A program made the translations under genes and the position numbers. Under the pieces are notes generated by a model. It was not told where the DNA came from. It was given only the letters and a program-made list of their open reading frames with translations, and made no database searches. This document shows positions 18,635 to 27,429 of a DNA stretch of 64,000 nt, in pieces; position 1 is the first letter of the stretch, and every line of letters starts with the position of its first letter. The DNA comes from Pseudomonas fluorescens (GTDB taxonomy: Bacteria; Pseudomonadota; Gammaproteobacteria; Pseudomonadales; Pseudomonadaceae), in contig NZ_CABVHY010000010.1 of the NCBI RefSeq assembly GCF_902497875.1, forward strand, positions 153,741-217,740. The letters run 5' to 3'.

Positions 18635-19120
18635 TCAATGCTTGATCGGGATAAAAGTGTCGTCGGAAAAATAGCTAGCGTAATCGCCTAATGCGCCCAT
18701 TACGGTGATTGCACCGTCGCGCTGTGTGGCCCGAGTGTCTGCCATGGAATCGGCGCCGGCTAACAGCCGGCTGATGATCAGGTGCAACTGCGCGTCGGCT
18801 TCGGCGCCCAGCTTGCAGTTCTCGACCATGTAGGCAACCTGGCTTCGGACCTCTTCAGCGAGCTGGCCATACTGCACCGCAGGCAGGCGGTTCTCGTGGA
18901 TCCCGGGCAGGGCCTGGCGCATGCTCTCGTTTACCTTGCCCATCGCCTTGCGTAGCGGCGCATCGGTGGCCCAGCGGGTGCCCTCGTCGAGTTGCAGCGC
19001 CGTCGCGCCGTCGGCATGGCCGTGATCGTGATTTGTAGCGGCGAGGCCGATGCCGGCATAGCCCAGCGTGCCGCTGCCGAGGATGAAGGCGAGAGCGAAG
19101 GCTTTGGGTTTGCTGATCAT
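18635..19120 (-). CDS. Periplasmic DnrO-like protein
   Basis: This 161-residue protein starts with a clear signal peptide (MISKPKAFALAFILGSGTLG, cleavage after LAA) followed by a His-rich segment NHDHGHADG that could bind metal. The rest is predicted helical. Similar proteins annotated DnrO are found in copper and other metal-resistance clusters of Pseudomonas, which is my basis for the name. A fragment of a periplasmic metal sensor lies just upstream on the same strand, supporting a metal-resistance origin. The function is inferred. Confidence 0.6.
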   Translation of the reverse strand: MISKPKAFALAFILGSGTLGYAGIGLAATNHDHGHADGATALQLDEGTRWATDAPLRKAMGKVNESMRQALPGIHENRLPAVQYGQLAEEVRSQVAYMVENCKLGAEADAQLHLIISRLLAGADSMADTRATQRDGAITVMGALGDYASYFSDDTFIPIKH

Positions 19121-19222
19121 CTGGGTAACTCCTGTTGGTTGGAGCAGCGAAGGGCGGCTCCTATCGTCTAACGATGGCTGTCCGGATTTGTTCCATCGAT
19201 TTCGTCATTGGCGATGCAGCTG

Positions 19223-19357
19223 CTAGATGGTGCCGGTGCCGACGGGCTGCATCAACAACAGAGCCAGTTTCTCGCGTTGCTGTGGTTCGAGGATTTCCCG
19301 CTCCAGCTGCAGTTGCTCGATGAGCAGGCGTTGTTGTTCGTTTTGCCGATCAAACCG
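19223..19357 (-). pseudogene. C-terminal fragment of a periplasmic heavy-metal sensor
   Basis: On the minus strand a frame reads DRQNEQQRLLIEQLQLEREI then LEPQQREKLALLLMQ and ends at a stop at 19223-19225. This is the helical LTxxQ-like end of Spy/CpxP/ZraP-type periplasmic metal sensors. No start or N-terminal part is present, so it is a truncated relic, with the DnrO-like gene downstream of it. Confidence 0.5.
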
Positions 19358-19555
19358 GATGATGGTGAGCTATTCACTACCTTTGGTAAACATCCGTCAA
19401 CAAGCTCACCTATTGACTCAAATCTAACGCGGAACCAGTCATGCGTGTGGGGTCGATTTCGTAGTCGAGAGACGCATGTTCCGCCTTCGCAGACAGCTAA
19501 CTGCCTCGATCCGCCTGGCTGCAATGGGTCGGTTGCTGTCCTTTAGTGCCTGGCT

Positions 19556-19640
19556 TGCGTAATTGCATTCACTTGACCACCTAATTACATCGCCACTGAA
19601 CGGTCGTTTGCATTCGCGCTGACCAGCTATTTGCAGTTGA
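19556..19640 (-). repeat. Left terminal inverted repeat of the reductase cassette
   Basis: Read on the minus strand it contains GGTCAGCGCGAATGCAA and ends GGTGGTCAAGTGAATGCA then ATTACGC. It aligns over about 75 bp with the right repeat at 21530-21612. Confidence 0.65.
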
Positions 19641-20016
19641 GGAGTGCCAGCGGGTGCCACTCAAGGAGAGTGCCTCAGCCGACCGATTCTGTTGAAAACA
19701 TCAGTCCTTCCAAACTGCCCGCATACTGCCCACTAACAGATAACGCCCTTTTTGGCGCCGCTACGCGAAATCCGAGCCTGGAGAGTCTTCTGCTCAAATA
19801 GGTTCTCAATCTCAGGCGCGTGCTTTTTTTGGCGTGGAACTATGGCCGACTTTTTAACAGAATCGACCAATAGGAGACATAGGGTTATTACGTCGATGCA
19901 ATTGCCCACCAAAAAAGCAAAGAGGTTGGTTAAAGTGATCAGGAAGCCAGTCGGAATACCAAGTGTAGCAAGGGGTTGTATGTACGAGCGGATTCGTTTG
20001 AATTTTCTCTCTGATT
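19641..20016. other. Leader region of the reductase cassette
   Basis: About 375 bp inside the cassette without a gene that I can support. A short plus-strand frame here has no recognisable motif and poor codon pattern. Confidence 0.35.
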
Positions 20017-20057
20017 ATGATCGAGGTCAAAAGCCTATTTCTGCAATTTGCTATAGT
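20017..20057 (+). promoter_or_regulatory. Candidate Anr/Dnr box and -10
   Basis: ATGATCGAGGTCAA at 20017-20030 matches the FNR/Anr/Dnr palindrome TTGAT-N4-ATCAA at 8 of 10 defined positions. A -10-like TATAGT follows at 20052-20057. The spacing places the box at about -41 from the expected start, the class II activator position. It would couple the reductase gene to low oxygen or NO. Confidence 0.45.
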
Positions 20058-20113
20058 CGGGAGCCCCTGAAACTTCCAAGGATGGTGAGGTTCAGTCTTA
20101 CAGCACCGAATTA

Positions 20114-21385
20114 ATGATTGGAGCACTCGGGTTGAAAGCCTCGCACTGCATACTCGGCATCTTGCTAATTACCACACTGGCGCTGCTGATTGAAATACCT
20201 GTCGATACTTGGCTGACGTCGGCAACCCTTAGCCTGGCACTTGGGACTAGCGCACTGATTTACATGGCTGCTGCCTGCCTGCTGGCCAGTCGCTGGGGTG
20301 TAGTTGAGGATCTGTTTGGCGGCCTGGATTGCGTCTATGAGTCGCACAAATGGCTAGGCATATGGGCTCTCGTGTTTGCTACGTATCACTTTGTATTCAA
20401 GGCGAATCTGGATGTTTGGAACAGCGTACCTATCCTGGAACTGCCAAAATACTGGACGCGACTGGTACGCCAGTTGAGCTATGTCGCACTGGGTCTGATA
20501 GTGCTACTGGCGCTGAACCGCAACATTCCTTACAGCCTATGGCGATGGTGGCACAAGCTGTCCGGCCCATTGTTCCTGATCGTGATCTTGCATTGGCTCA
20601 GCTTCAAATCGCCGATCACCCTGCTCAGCCCTTCTGGTATCTGGTTGACGCTGTTCTGCGGACTAGGTGTGCTCGCCGCTGTCTACAAACTAGTGCTCTA
20701 TCCATTTATTGCCCGTGCGGGCGAGTACCGTGTGACAGCCGTGAATAAAGAAAATTATGCACTGCATTTAAAACTGGAGCCCATTCATAAAGGCTTTGAC
20801 TTCAAAGCCGGGCAGTTCGCGTTTCTGGCAATGCAGCAAAAAGGCCTGCGGGAGCCACACCCCTTCACGATAGCTAGCGCCAATGGGCCGAATGGGCCGA
20901 TTGCGTTCATGATCAGAGGGCTGGGGGATTACACCAAAAAGCTCTGCGAGTGCGCAAAAATCGGAATGCGCGCCACTATATATGCCCCTTACGGACGTTT
21001 TAAACGCGTTTCTGAGGCCGAGCGAGAAATCTGGATCGGCGCAGGTGTGGGTATTTCTCCCTTCATTTCCTGGTTGCAAGATCCAGACGCTAAAGACTTC
21101 GAAAAAGCGACTCTGGTCTATTGCTTCACGCCCTCGCGCGCGTTCCCAGCGCCGGAGGAGTTACAAACCATGACCAAGATGCGTGGGGCACACTTTGTTC
21201 GTAATGTTGGTGGAATCGAACAGTTGACCGAAACCTTGCGTCAAGCGGTGGCGCAAACCGAACCACACAAAATTCACGTAAGTTTTTGCGGTCCCAAAGG
21301 CTTACTGACCAAGGTGCATGATCTGATGGATATCAACCGGATTCCGAAAGCTAATCTGCACTTCGAACTCTTCGAGTTCCGTTGA
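20114..21385 (+). CDS. Ferric-reductase-like transmembrane flavoprotein
   Basis: This 423-residue protein has about six N-terminal membrane helices carrying haem-ligand histidines (HKWLG, ATYHFVF, WWHKLSGP, ILHWLSF), as in the ferric reductase-like domain. A cytoplasmic ferredoxin-NADP reductase-type half follows, with an FAD motif HPFTIASA, an NAD motif GAGVGISPFISWL and the terminal FELFEFR. Such proteins transfer electrons from NAD(P)H through FAD and two haems across the inner membrane. Substrate unknown. It is the only intact gene of the repeat-bounded cassette and has a candidate Anr box upstream, about 3.8 kb before nosR, so a link to anaerobic respiration is possible but unproven. Confidence 0.85.
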   Translation: MIGALGLKASHCILGILLITTLALLIEIPVDTWLTSATLSLALGTSALIYMAAACLLASRWGVVEDLFGGLDCVYESHKWLGIWALVFATYHFVFKANLDVWNSVPILELPKYWTRLVRQLSYVALGLIVLLALNRNIPYSLWRWWHKLSGPLFLIVILHWLSFKSPITLLSPSGIWLTLFCGLGVLAAVYKLVLYPFIARAGEYRVTAVNKENYALHLKLEPIHKGFDFKAGQFAFLAMQQKGLREPHPFTIASANGPNGPIAFMIRGLGDYTKKLCECAKIGMRATIYAPYGRFKRVSEAEREIWIGAGVGISPFISWLQDPDAKDFEKATLVYCFTPSRAFPAPEELQTMTKMRGAHFVRNVGGIEQLTETLRQAVAQTEPHKIHVSFCGPKGLLTKVHDLMDINRIPKANLHFELFEFR

Positions 21386-21529
21386 CCCGGCGGGATGTTG
21401 CTTATCGAATGCTCCTAGGTTTTGTCGTCTCATTTGAGGGATCTATTTTGCTGGCTTTCTCGTCGTCAATGTCAGCAATGGGGCGTTCTCTGCCGATCGT
21501 CACTACCACGTGGGCTGGTCAAGTCGAAT

Positions 21530-21612
21530 GCAACGGTTGGTCAGCACGAATGCAATTGATGGTCAGTGGCAATGCGAATGGGTGGTCAAGTCAATGCACT
21601 TACGCGCCTGGC
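21530..21612 (+). repeat. Right terminal inverted repeat of the reductase cassette
   Basis: It contains three units: TGGTCAGCACGAATGCA, TGGTCAGTGGCAATGCG and GGTGGTCAAGTCAATGCA, then CTTACGC. It is the inverted partner of 19556-19640. An additional unit TGGTCAAGTCGAATGCA lies just inside at about 21516. Confidence 0.65.
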
Positions 21613-21846
21613 TGACGCACCCTCTGTGTGGCCACCCGCTGACACCCATCAACTGCAAACAGCTGCTCAGCTTAAAGCAATGACTCAGCGCCTCGAAAGA
21701 AAGGACACGAAAATCCTCGCACGCCGCGACGTTATCTATAGGCTTGCTCGGGAGTAGAAGTGCCCGTCTTCTAGGAGATTATCGAACCACGCTATACCGT
21801 GCTTTGCGTCAATAGGAACGGCGTTCTCGTTAAATGCCTGTCCCAG

Positions 21847-21871
21847 AAAAGCCCGCGCCGTTGGGCTTTTT
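21847..21871 (+). terminator. Rho-independent terminator
   Basis: AAAAGCCC (21847-21854), an 8-base loop, and GGGCTTTTT form a stem followed by T residues. It lies between the reductase cassette and the small-gene cluster and would stop rightward transcription. Confidence 0.65.
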
Positions 21872-21974
21872 GCGCCGGCTGAACACCAGTCCCCCGAGAC
21901 TGGCCTACCCTTATAGTAGTGGGTGGTTGTTACGCGCACTCAGCCTCTCCGTTTACCGTACAGGCCTGCTCTTA

Positions 21975-22193
21975 ATGTTCGTGACCTATTTGCCGCTGCA
22001 ATTTTGGAATAAGTGCTGGAAGCTCGATGGCCCTTGGGTGGGCTGCCGGCGCTGTGACTGTGTTCAGCACTTCACCAACCCAGGGGCATTTAACCATGCT
22101 CTGGGCTGCCCAGCTCACCGCGTGGATGGCCAATATCCCTTCCGAGAATTGGGGATGATCGTGGAACAGAAAATCCAAGAGGAGTTGTTTTGA
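21975..22193 (+). CDS. Small zinc-ribbon-like protein, copy 1
   Basis: The ATG at 21975 gives 72 residues, MFVTYLPLQFWNKCWKLDGP, with CRRC, a conserved H in FNHALGC and the end KIQEELF. A C-x2-C...H-x3-C pattern suggests a small zinc-binding fold. A second copy of the same length lies at 23201-23419 (about 55% identical by eye), with the same following motif. Its stop overlaps the start of a short MRAGIQEETL frame (TGATG). The family is not known to me; the setting suggests a mobile element. Confidence 0.6.
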   Translation: MFVTYLPLQFWNKCWKLDGPWVGCRRCDCVQHFTNPGAFNHALGCPAHRVDGQYPFRELGMIVEQKIQEELF

Positions 22194-22258
22194 TGCGCGC
22201 CGGGATTCAGGAAGAGACGCTGCCCTCACAAGACTCACCTGAAGCTGCTGCTACATAA
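22193..22258 (+). pseudogene. Truncated MRxGI-type small gene, copy 1
   Basis: A 21-codon frame MRAGIQEETLPSQDSPEAAAT starts in the stop of the preceding gene. The motif MRxGIxEExLRxML recurs at 22270, at 23419 (ATA instead of ATG), at 22668 (MRKSPQEETLRVMLEGDAVR) and at about 24430. This copy loses similarity after ten residues and looks truncated. Confidence 0.4.
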
Positions 22259-22269
22259 GGTCGAGGGAA

Positions 22270-22452
22270 ATGCGTCAAGGTATTCACGAAGATGCGCTGC
22301 GAACCATGTTCGAGAGCGGCGAGGTGCGCGAGGTTGGTTTGATACGCCGTCCATTACTCACTGGAAAAAAAATCGCCAATGCCATTGCCCCCCAGTCATC
22401 GCGCGCAGGAAGGTTTGGAGGCGTTACGCCAAGTAGATCCGGACATCGCTGA
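22270..22452 (+). CDS. MRxGI-type small protein, copy 2
   Basis: The frame encodes 60 residues, MRQGIHEDALRTMFESGEVR then EVGLIRRPLLTGKKI. The first about 35 residues match the repeated MRxGIxEExLRxML(E)xGxxVREV motif of this cluster. The C-terminal part overlaps the next frame by 74 bp and may not be native. Function unknown. Confidence 0.4.
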   Translation: MRQGIHEDALRTMFESGEVREVGLIRRPLLTGKKIANAIAPQSSRAGRFGGVTPSRSGHR

Positions 22453-22675
22453 ACTCGCGGCTGCGATCAGTGATGCCTTGGATGCCGAGGGGGTGGATAA
22501 CCCCGAAGTCGCCCAGGAAATAATCTATTGGTTGTGCCGTCGCGTACACCAACATCCGCACGCCGGGGGGCCACCGTTGTTGGCCCTATTGAAAACCTGG
22601 TACTTAGAGGGCGCGTTGAGCCAGACAGCTTTCAGCATTTTGACGCTGCATGCGACGGCGCTGATCGATGCGTAA
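22379..22675 (+). CDS. Hypothetical 98-residue helical protein
   Basis: It begins MPLPPSHRAQEGLEALRQVD and is mostly helical (PDIAELAAAISDALDAEGVD, EVAQEIIYWLCRRVHQH). No family recognised. It overlaps frames on both sides, as in the compact small-gene clusters of Pseudomonas mobile elements. Confidence 0.5.
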   Translation: MPLPPSHRAQEGLEALRQVDPDIAELAAAISDALDAEGVDNPEVAQEIIYWLCRRVHQHPHAGGPPLLALLKTWYLEGALSQTAFSILTLHATALIDA

Positions 22676-22772
22676 AAGCCCCCAAGAGGAGACGCTGCGC
22701 GTCATGCTCGAGGGCGACGCAGTGCGTCAGGTGCTGGAGATTGTGATTCCCATTAAGGACCCCAAGAAATGA
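22668..22772 (+). CDS. MRxGI-type small protein, copy 3
   Basis: A 34-codon frame, MRKSPQEETLRVMLEGDAVR then QVLEIVIPIKDPKK. It overlaps the preceding gene by 8 bp and the DUF7673-like frame by 4 bp (ATGA). It shares EETLRxMLEG with the other copies. Function unknown. Confidence 0.4.
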   Translation: MRKSPQEETLRVMLEGDAVRQVLEIVIPIKDPKK

Positions 22773-23061
22773 TCGACACCCTCAACGCCAATACCCGCCA
22801 GGCTCTGGAAGGGTCCCTGGCCGTGGCCCAGGGCGATACCAAACAGTCGCGTAGGTGCGCGAACTTCCTGCTGGCTTGGTGGAACGCGGCGGAAAACGGC
22901 GGGTTCGACTTGAGCGAGCTGTGTGGGGGCTGGGTCGCGAGCTGGCCAGTGCCTGCGCCGTGGTGTTCGCCTGGGTGGCGCAGCACAGCGTCTACCCTGA
23001 CACCTTGGAGTATGGGCGGCAGTTCGAAGCGCAGGCCAAAGCTTGGCGGCCGAAGGCATGA
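22769..23061 (+). pseudogene. Frameshifted DUF7673-like gene
   Basis: The first frame reads MIDTLNANTRQALEGSLAVA to ANFLLAWWNAAENGGFDLSE. A shift at about 22925 moves the rest to another frame: GLGRELASACAVVFAWVAQH then SVYPDTLEYGRQFEA and a stop at 23061. Together they make a coherent protein of about 97 residues resembling the DUF7673 family common on Pseudomonas plasmids and islands. As it stands the frame is broken. Confidence 0.55.
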
Positions 23062-23200
23062 GCGCCCGGGCACGCCACGCGCCTGGTACTTGGCGTTGGG
23101 TTTTGAGATTCCTACCGAATTTGAGACTTTCATTGCTCAGAGTGAGTAGTGTTACGCACCACTCAGCCCCTATCGCTCCTCACCAAAGGCCTGTTTTTAA

Positions 23201-23419
23201 ATGCCCGTGACCTACCTACCGCTGCAAGCCTGGAACAAACACTGGGAACTCGACGGCTCGCGGGTGCGCTGCCGGCTGTGTGGGCGCGTTCAGGATCTCA
23301 CGGACGCAGGGACGTTTAGTCATGCACTCGGCTGTAAAGCCTGGGGACTGCAAGCCCAGTACCCCAGCCGAGTATTGGCCTCGCTGCTGCAGCAGAAAAT
23401 CCAAGCGGGGTTGTTCTGA
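23201..23419 (+). CDS. Small zinc-ribbon-like protein, copy 2
   Basis: 72 residues, MPVTYLPLQAWNKHWELDGS with CRLC, FSHALGC and the end KIQAGLF. It is the paralogue of 21975-22193, with the same length and the same downstream CGCGCCGGGATTCA sequence, which shows that a block of at least 250 bp was duplicated. The downstream MRxGI frame has lost its ATG (ATACGC). Confidence 0.6.
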   Translation: MPVTYLPLQAWNKHWELDGSRVRCRLCGRVQDLTDAGTFSHALGCKAWGLQAQYPSRVLASLLQQKIQAGLF

Positions 23420-24176
23420 TACGCGCCGGGATTCAACCCAACGAGACGGTTATTACGCGCGCCTCGTCGAATATGCGGGCCAGGGGCGACACAAAGGTCT
23501 TCATGCCGACCGCTACAAAACCGCCGTTACCGACTGAGAGCCAGGGCTTTGGCCCCAGCACCCCCTCACCGAGTGCTGAGTTCACCCTGCAGGGATCAAG
23601 AGGCCGGGTCCTCGCTATTCGGGCTGCGGGCCGCACTAACCTCTTGGCATACCCAATACTCAACAACTGTGTCGGTTTGAATCTCCCGCCCCAAGGCGTC
23701 CAGTACACTATTTCTCTGATGCGTTCACGCTCCTCGTAGATTTTGCCATCTGCACTCACCACAGTTTTCATCGGAATTACCTGGTTATATTGAGAATCCA
23801 GGATGCCCCATAAAAAACGCCCAACCTTTGGGGGGTGCATACTTTTCACGTCAGCCAGCCACCGGATCGGCTAAGTATTTTCTATAGAGCACTACCGACT
23901 GCATAACGAATAGAAAGGAACCCCCGCGCCGCTGGCCGGGATTAGTTGTCCATTACATGTGTTAACGATCTTCGACTGCCTAAAAAAGCTTGAGGCGGGC
24001 TCTTGCGTGGCTACTGGCCACCAGATTCCCTGGGAGTGGTCTACCTTGTCCCTGTAAATCGGTATTCCCATCCCGTGATTTGCCAGGAAAAATGACATGC
24101 CTCACACCCATACCTTTTTTGGGGGCTCAGGTTCGCCGATGCCGGTGACGCTAGACGATTTGCAGGAAGTGAAGTC
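23420..24176. other. Degenerate stretch in the small-gene cluster
   Basis: About 750 bp without a gene that I can support. A minus-strand frame at 23433-23849 opens with a plausible start (MKTVVSADGKIYEERERIRE) but loses coding character, and the plus strand there reads partly like a broken gene. I leave it unassigned. Confidence 0.35.
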
Positions 24177-24440
24177 ATGAACGACCGTGAACCTAACGTA
24201 TTGGCCGATCCTTTGGCGCCATTGGGCCTGCCTGCCGCGATTCGCGCCCAGGCCAGCAAGTTGCTGCGCGCTATCAGCAGCGCAGAGAATCTGCCGGACA
24301 CGCTGCACACGGCGACCCGCGCCGAAGGTTTGCCTTGGGCGTGGAAACCGTACGTGCGCTTAACCCGGCGGACGTCGAAGGGTTGTACCTGGTGTTTGAC
24401 CGTGCGTCTCAGGTCCGACAGGCCGAATTGACATTCAGGA
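24177..24440 (+). pseudogene. Frameshifted small gene of the cluster
   Basis: MNDREPNVLADPLAPLGLPA continues to LPDTLHTATRAEG. After a missing base at about 24330 the sequence goes on in another frame as GVETVRALNPADVEGLYLVF then DRASQVRQAEL. Together this is a coherent protein of about 87 residues known to me only as a Pseudomonas hypothetical. An IQEETLRAML relic follows it. Confidence 0.5.
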
Positions 24441-24497
24441 AGAGACGCTGCGCGCCATGCTCGAGGCAACCGCCATTTTCTGGAAAGGGAATCCACC

Positions 24498-24689
24498 ATG
24501 CTGCTCACTATGCAACCCAAGGTGTTTTATCGGGCCCGACAGGCCGGTCATGATGTGTTCATCGACGGCTATTTTTACAACGGCGGCTTTTACCTCCGGC
24601 ATCGATTCATCGGGCAGATCCAGAAGGACGGCACGTTTTATTATGTCGAAGGGCATGGCCAGCCGATCTTTCCCGAACAAATCGCCTGA
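24498..24689 (+). CDS. Hypothetical 63-residue protein
   Basis: It reads MLLTMQPKVFYRARQAGHDV then FIDGYFYNGGFYLRHRFIGQ, a beta-rich aromatic protein. GGGAATCC lies 5-12 bases upstream as a possible ribosome site. No family recognised; last-but-one frame of the small-gene cluster. Confidence 0.5.
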   Translation: MLLTMQPKVFYRARQAGHDVFIDGYFYNGGFYLRHRFIGQIQKDGTFYYVEGHGQPIFPEQIA

Positions 24690-24695
24690 CATGTG

Positions 24696-24821
24696 ATGGG
24701 TTTGGTGTTGATCCTCAAGAATGGCACCCTCTTTAACCTGGTCGAGGCGCTCGCTTGTGGTCTACGCCTGCATCTTCCCAGCTTGAAGACGTTTTATGTG
24801 CCGCGCGAAGCAGCTCGTTGA
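24696..24821 (+). CDS. Hypothetical 41-residue protein
   Basis: MGLVLILKNGTLFNLVEALA then CGLRLHLPSLKTFYVPREAA and R-stop. It begins 6 bp after the preceding gene and has a plausible amino-acid pattern, but no family or strong ribosome site supports it. Confidence 0.3.
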   Translation: MGLVLILKNGTLFNLVEALACGLRLHLPSLKTFYVPREAAR

Positions 24822-25154
24822 GGATGTCGATCTCGTTTTTCGAGCATACGCGTTTGCTAGATCAGGTTTCAAATAGCGGTGCTGTCGTATTCCTTGATGC
24901 CGTAGGCAGCAGGTTAATTGCATCAACCTGGTTTAGGTGCAATTATTCTGCGTAAGTTATTGTATACCTAGCATTTTAATTATATTGAACGTTTGACCTT
25001 GAAGAATTTTTAAGCTTTTAGAGATTGCGGTAAAAAATATTGTTTGCCATGTACGCTCATAAGGAGGACTGTTACGCACATTAATCCCTAAGAGGCATCT
25101 GAGCATAATCGTTATCCCCTTGATAATTCAGTGGAATCGATAGTTCAACATTTC
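24822..25154. promoter_or_regulatory. nos promoter region
   Basis: About 330 AT-rich bases precede nosR. A Dnr/Anr site would be expected, but I find only weak half sites (TTGACCTTGAAGAA near 24990, TTGATAATTC near 25120). I therefore do not assign one. Confidence 0.35.
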
Positions 25155-27353
25155 ATGAGTACCCCTAAAGTTTCAATGTTATCAAGGTCATGCATCCTTC
25201 GTCCATTCAAACATGCGCTATTACTTGTGCTGATTTTGCTGTGCGGTGGCTTTTCCGGATTACAGGCGAAGGAATACGGTGGCCTTGAGCAGCAACGTAT
25301 TGAAACTGTTTTCCCTGACAGTGACAGCCTTTCCGAGCCGACAGGTGAGTTCAAGGTGCGCACCATCAGCGTCGGAACGACGCTGCTCGGTTATGTGTTC
25401 CAGAGTCAGGACGTGGTCGACATTCCAGCCTACTCGGGCAAACCGATCAACATGCAGGTCATCCTCGACACCCAGGGTGTCATCCAGGATGCCTACGTGC
25501 TGGAACACCATGAGCCGATTCTGCTGATTGGTATTCCTGTGGAAAAGCTTCATGCCTTCGATGCCAAGTACAAAGGCATCAAGGCCGACAAAAGGGTGGT
25601 TGTCGGTCACTCCGGTGATCCGGAGGCGGTGACGGTCGATGGGATCTCCGGCGCGACGGTGACCGTCATGGTGGTCAATGAGATCATCATGCGCGCTGCG
25701 CAAAAGGTCGCCGTATCGGTGAAGCTGATCGAGGACAGGGCCGGCGCAGCACAAAAGCCCGCCACTGTGCGCCAGGACTTTTACGAACCCGCCACCTGGG
25801 AGCAATTGACCGGCAACGGCGCAGTGCGCCGGTTGAACCTGACCCGTGGTCAGGTTGATGCCGCCTTCAAGGGCACCGAAGCCGAAGGCATCGACAACGC
25901 CGCCGCCGATCAGGTCGATGATACCTTTATCGAGCTGTACACCGCCGATTTGAACCCGCCAGCCATCGGTCGCAACCTGTTGGGCGACAATCAGTACCGT
26001 TTCCTCATGCAGGATCTCAAACCGGGCGAGCAGGCCATCGCGGTGCTGGGCCGCGGCCTGTTCTCCTACAAGGGCTCGGGTTATGTGCGCGGCGGAATTT
26101 TCGATCGGGTGCAATTGCGCCAGTTTGGCAATGTCATCAGTTTCCGCGACATGGACCACCAGCGGCTCTCCGACGTGTTTGCCAAGGGCATGCCAGAATT
26201 CGATGAAATGTCGATTTTCATTGTGCGTGAACCGGCCCGGTTCGATCCAGGATCGCCCTGGTCCCTGGAATTGCTGGTACGTCGTCAGACAGGCGCGGTC
26301 AGCGGCGTGTTCAGTAGCTTCGAGCTGTCTTACCAGATGCCCGAGCAATACCTCCTGCGGCCACCGCCCACTGCCGAAGAACTGGCCGCCATCGAGATTG
26401 CCAACCGGCCGACCTGGGTAAACATCTGGTACCAGAAAGCGTTCCAGATCGGGGTATTGGTCACGGCTCTTGTCGTGCTGATGGTGATTTTGTTCCTGCA
26501 GGACACCTTTACCAAATACCCGCGCTTCCTCCATTGGCTGCGTCGCGTTTACCTGGTCTTCACCGTGGTGTTCATCGGCTGGTATGCCCTTGGGCAGATT
26601 TCTGTGGTGAACGTGCTGACGTTCGTCCATGCCCTGTTCGAGAACTTCCGCTGGGAACTGTTTCTCACGGACCCGATCATTTTCATCCTCTGGACCTTTA
26701 CCGCCGCCAGCATCCTGCTTTGGGGCCGTGGCGTGTTCTGCGGCTGGCTTTGCCCATTCGGTGCCTTGCAGGAGTTGATCAACGAAGCCGCGCGCAAGCT
26801 GAAGATTCCGCAATATGAGTTGCCGTTCGCGGTCCATGAGCGGTTGTGGGCGATCAAGTACATCATCCTGCTGCTGCTGTTCGGCATCTCCCTGGAGTCG
26901 ATGACCACTGCCGAGCAATTTGCCGAGGTGGAACCGTTCAAGACCGCCATCACCCTGAAATTCGATCGCCAATGGTGGTTCGTGGCCTACGCGGTGGCGT
27001 TGCTGGTGATCAATATCTTTACCCGCAAGGTCTACTGCCGCTACGTCTGCCCCTTGGGCGCGGCGCTGGCGATTCCGACCAAGCTGCGGCTGTTCGACTG
27101 GCTCAAACGCCGCAAAGAGTGCGGTACCCCTTGCCAGCTCTGCGCCAAGGAATGCGAAATCCAGGCAATCCATCCGGACGGCCATATCAACGCCAACGAG
27201 TGCCATTACTGCCTCGATTGCCAGATGACCTATCATAACGAAAACAAATGCCCGCCACTGGTCATCAAGAACAAGCGCAAGACGCGGAGCAAGCCTGCAC
27301 CAGTGCTGGATCGCGCTGAGTTGATTCCGGTCGTGCAAGTGTTCGAGCCCTGA
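25155..27353 (+). CDS. nosR: NosR, membrane flavo-iron-sulfur protein for N2O reduction
   Basis: NosR supplies electrons to and is needed for expression and activity of nitrous oxide reductase. The protein (about 732 residues) shows a signal/anchor helix ([17 protein letters not shown]), a periplasmic FMN-binding domain with the flavin attachment motif SGAT, five membrane helices with two Cys motifs ([20 protein letters not shown]), and a cytoplasmic double [4Fe-4S] region ([19 protein letters not shown]). Length and domain order match the family. The start is uncertain: GTG at 25131, ATG at 25155 and ATG at 25176 are in frame and none has a good ribosome site. It is first in nosRZDFYL. Confidence 0.95.
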   Translation: MSTPKVSMLSRSCILRPFKHALLLVLILLCGGFSGLQAKEYGGLEQQRIETVFPDSDSLSEPTGEFKVRTISVGTTLLGYVFQSQDVVDIPAYSGKPINMQVILDTQGVIQDAYVLEHHEPILLIGIPVEKLHAFDAKYKGIKADKRVVVGHSGDPEAVTVDGISGATVTVMVVNEIIMRAAQKVAVSVKLIEDRAGAAQKPATVRQDFYEPATWEQLTGNGAVRRLNLTRGQVDAAFKGTEAEGIDNAAADQVDDTFIELYTADLNPPAIGRNLLGDNQYRFLMQDLKPGEQAIAVLGRGLFSYKGSGYVRGGIFDRVQLRQFGNVISFRDMDHQRLSDVFAKGMPEFDEMSIFIVREPARFDPGSPWSLELLVRRQTGAVSGVFSSFELSYQMPEQYLLRPPPTAEELAAIEIANRPTWVNIWYQKAFQIGVLVTALVVLMVILFLQDTFTKYPRFLHWLRRVYLVFTVVFIGWYALGQISVVNVLTFVHALFENFRWELFLTDPIIFILWTFTAASILLWGRGVFCGWLCPFGALQELINEAARKLKIPQYELPFAVHERLWAIKYIILLLLFGISLESMTTAEQFAEVEPFKTAITLKFDRQWWFVAYAVALLVINIFTRKVYCRYVCPLGAALAIPTKLRLFDWLKRRKECGTPCQLCAKECEIQAIHPDGHINANECHYCLDCQMTYHNENKCPPLVIKNKRKTRSKPAPVLDRAELIPVVQVFEP

Positions 27354-27429
27354 GCCCCTCGCTATAAACGAGACATCAAGAATCGAACGACCGAGCTTTT
27401 TCATATCTGCACCCAATGGAGCAAGACCC

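Larger units (their letters stand above)
19556..21612. mobile_element. Cassette bounded by IS21-like terminal repeats, carrying a reductase gene
   Basis: Long inverted repeats of about 80 bp close a segment of 2.06 kb (19556-19640 and 21530-21612). The ends contain repeated TGGTCA..AATGCA units like the multiple terminal repeats of IS21-family elements. No istA or istB transposase lies inside; the only intact gene is the ferric-reductase-like one. I infer a non-autonomous passenger cassette mobilised by an IS21-type transposase. Confidence 0.5.

Noticed and set aside
23433..23849. Minus-strand frame of 138 codons
   Set aside because: The first residues look plausible but the rest lacks coding character and the opposite strand carries relics of small genes; I could not support it.
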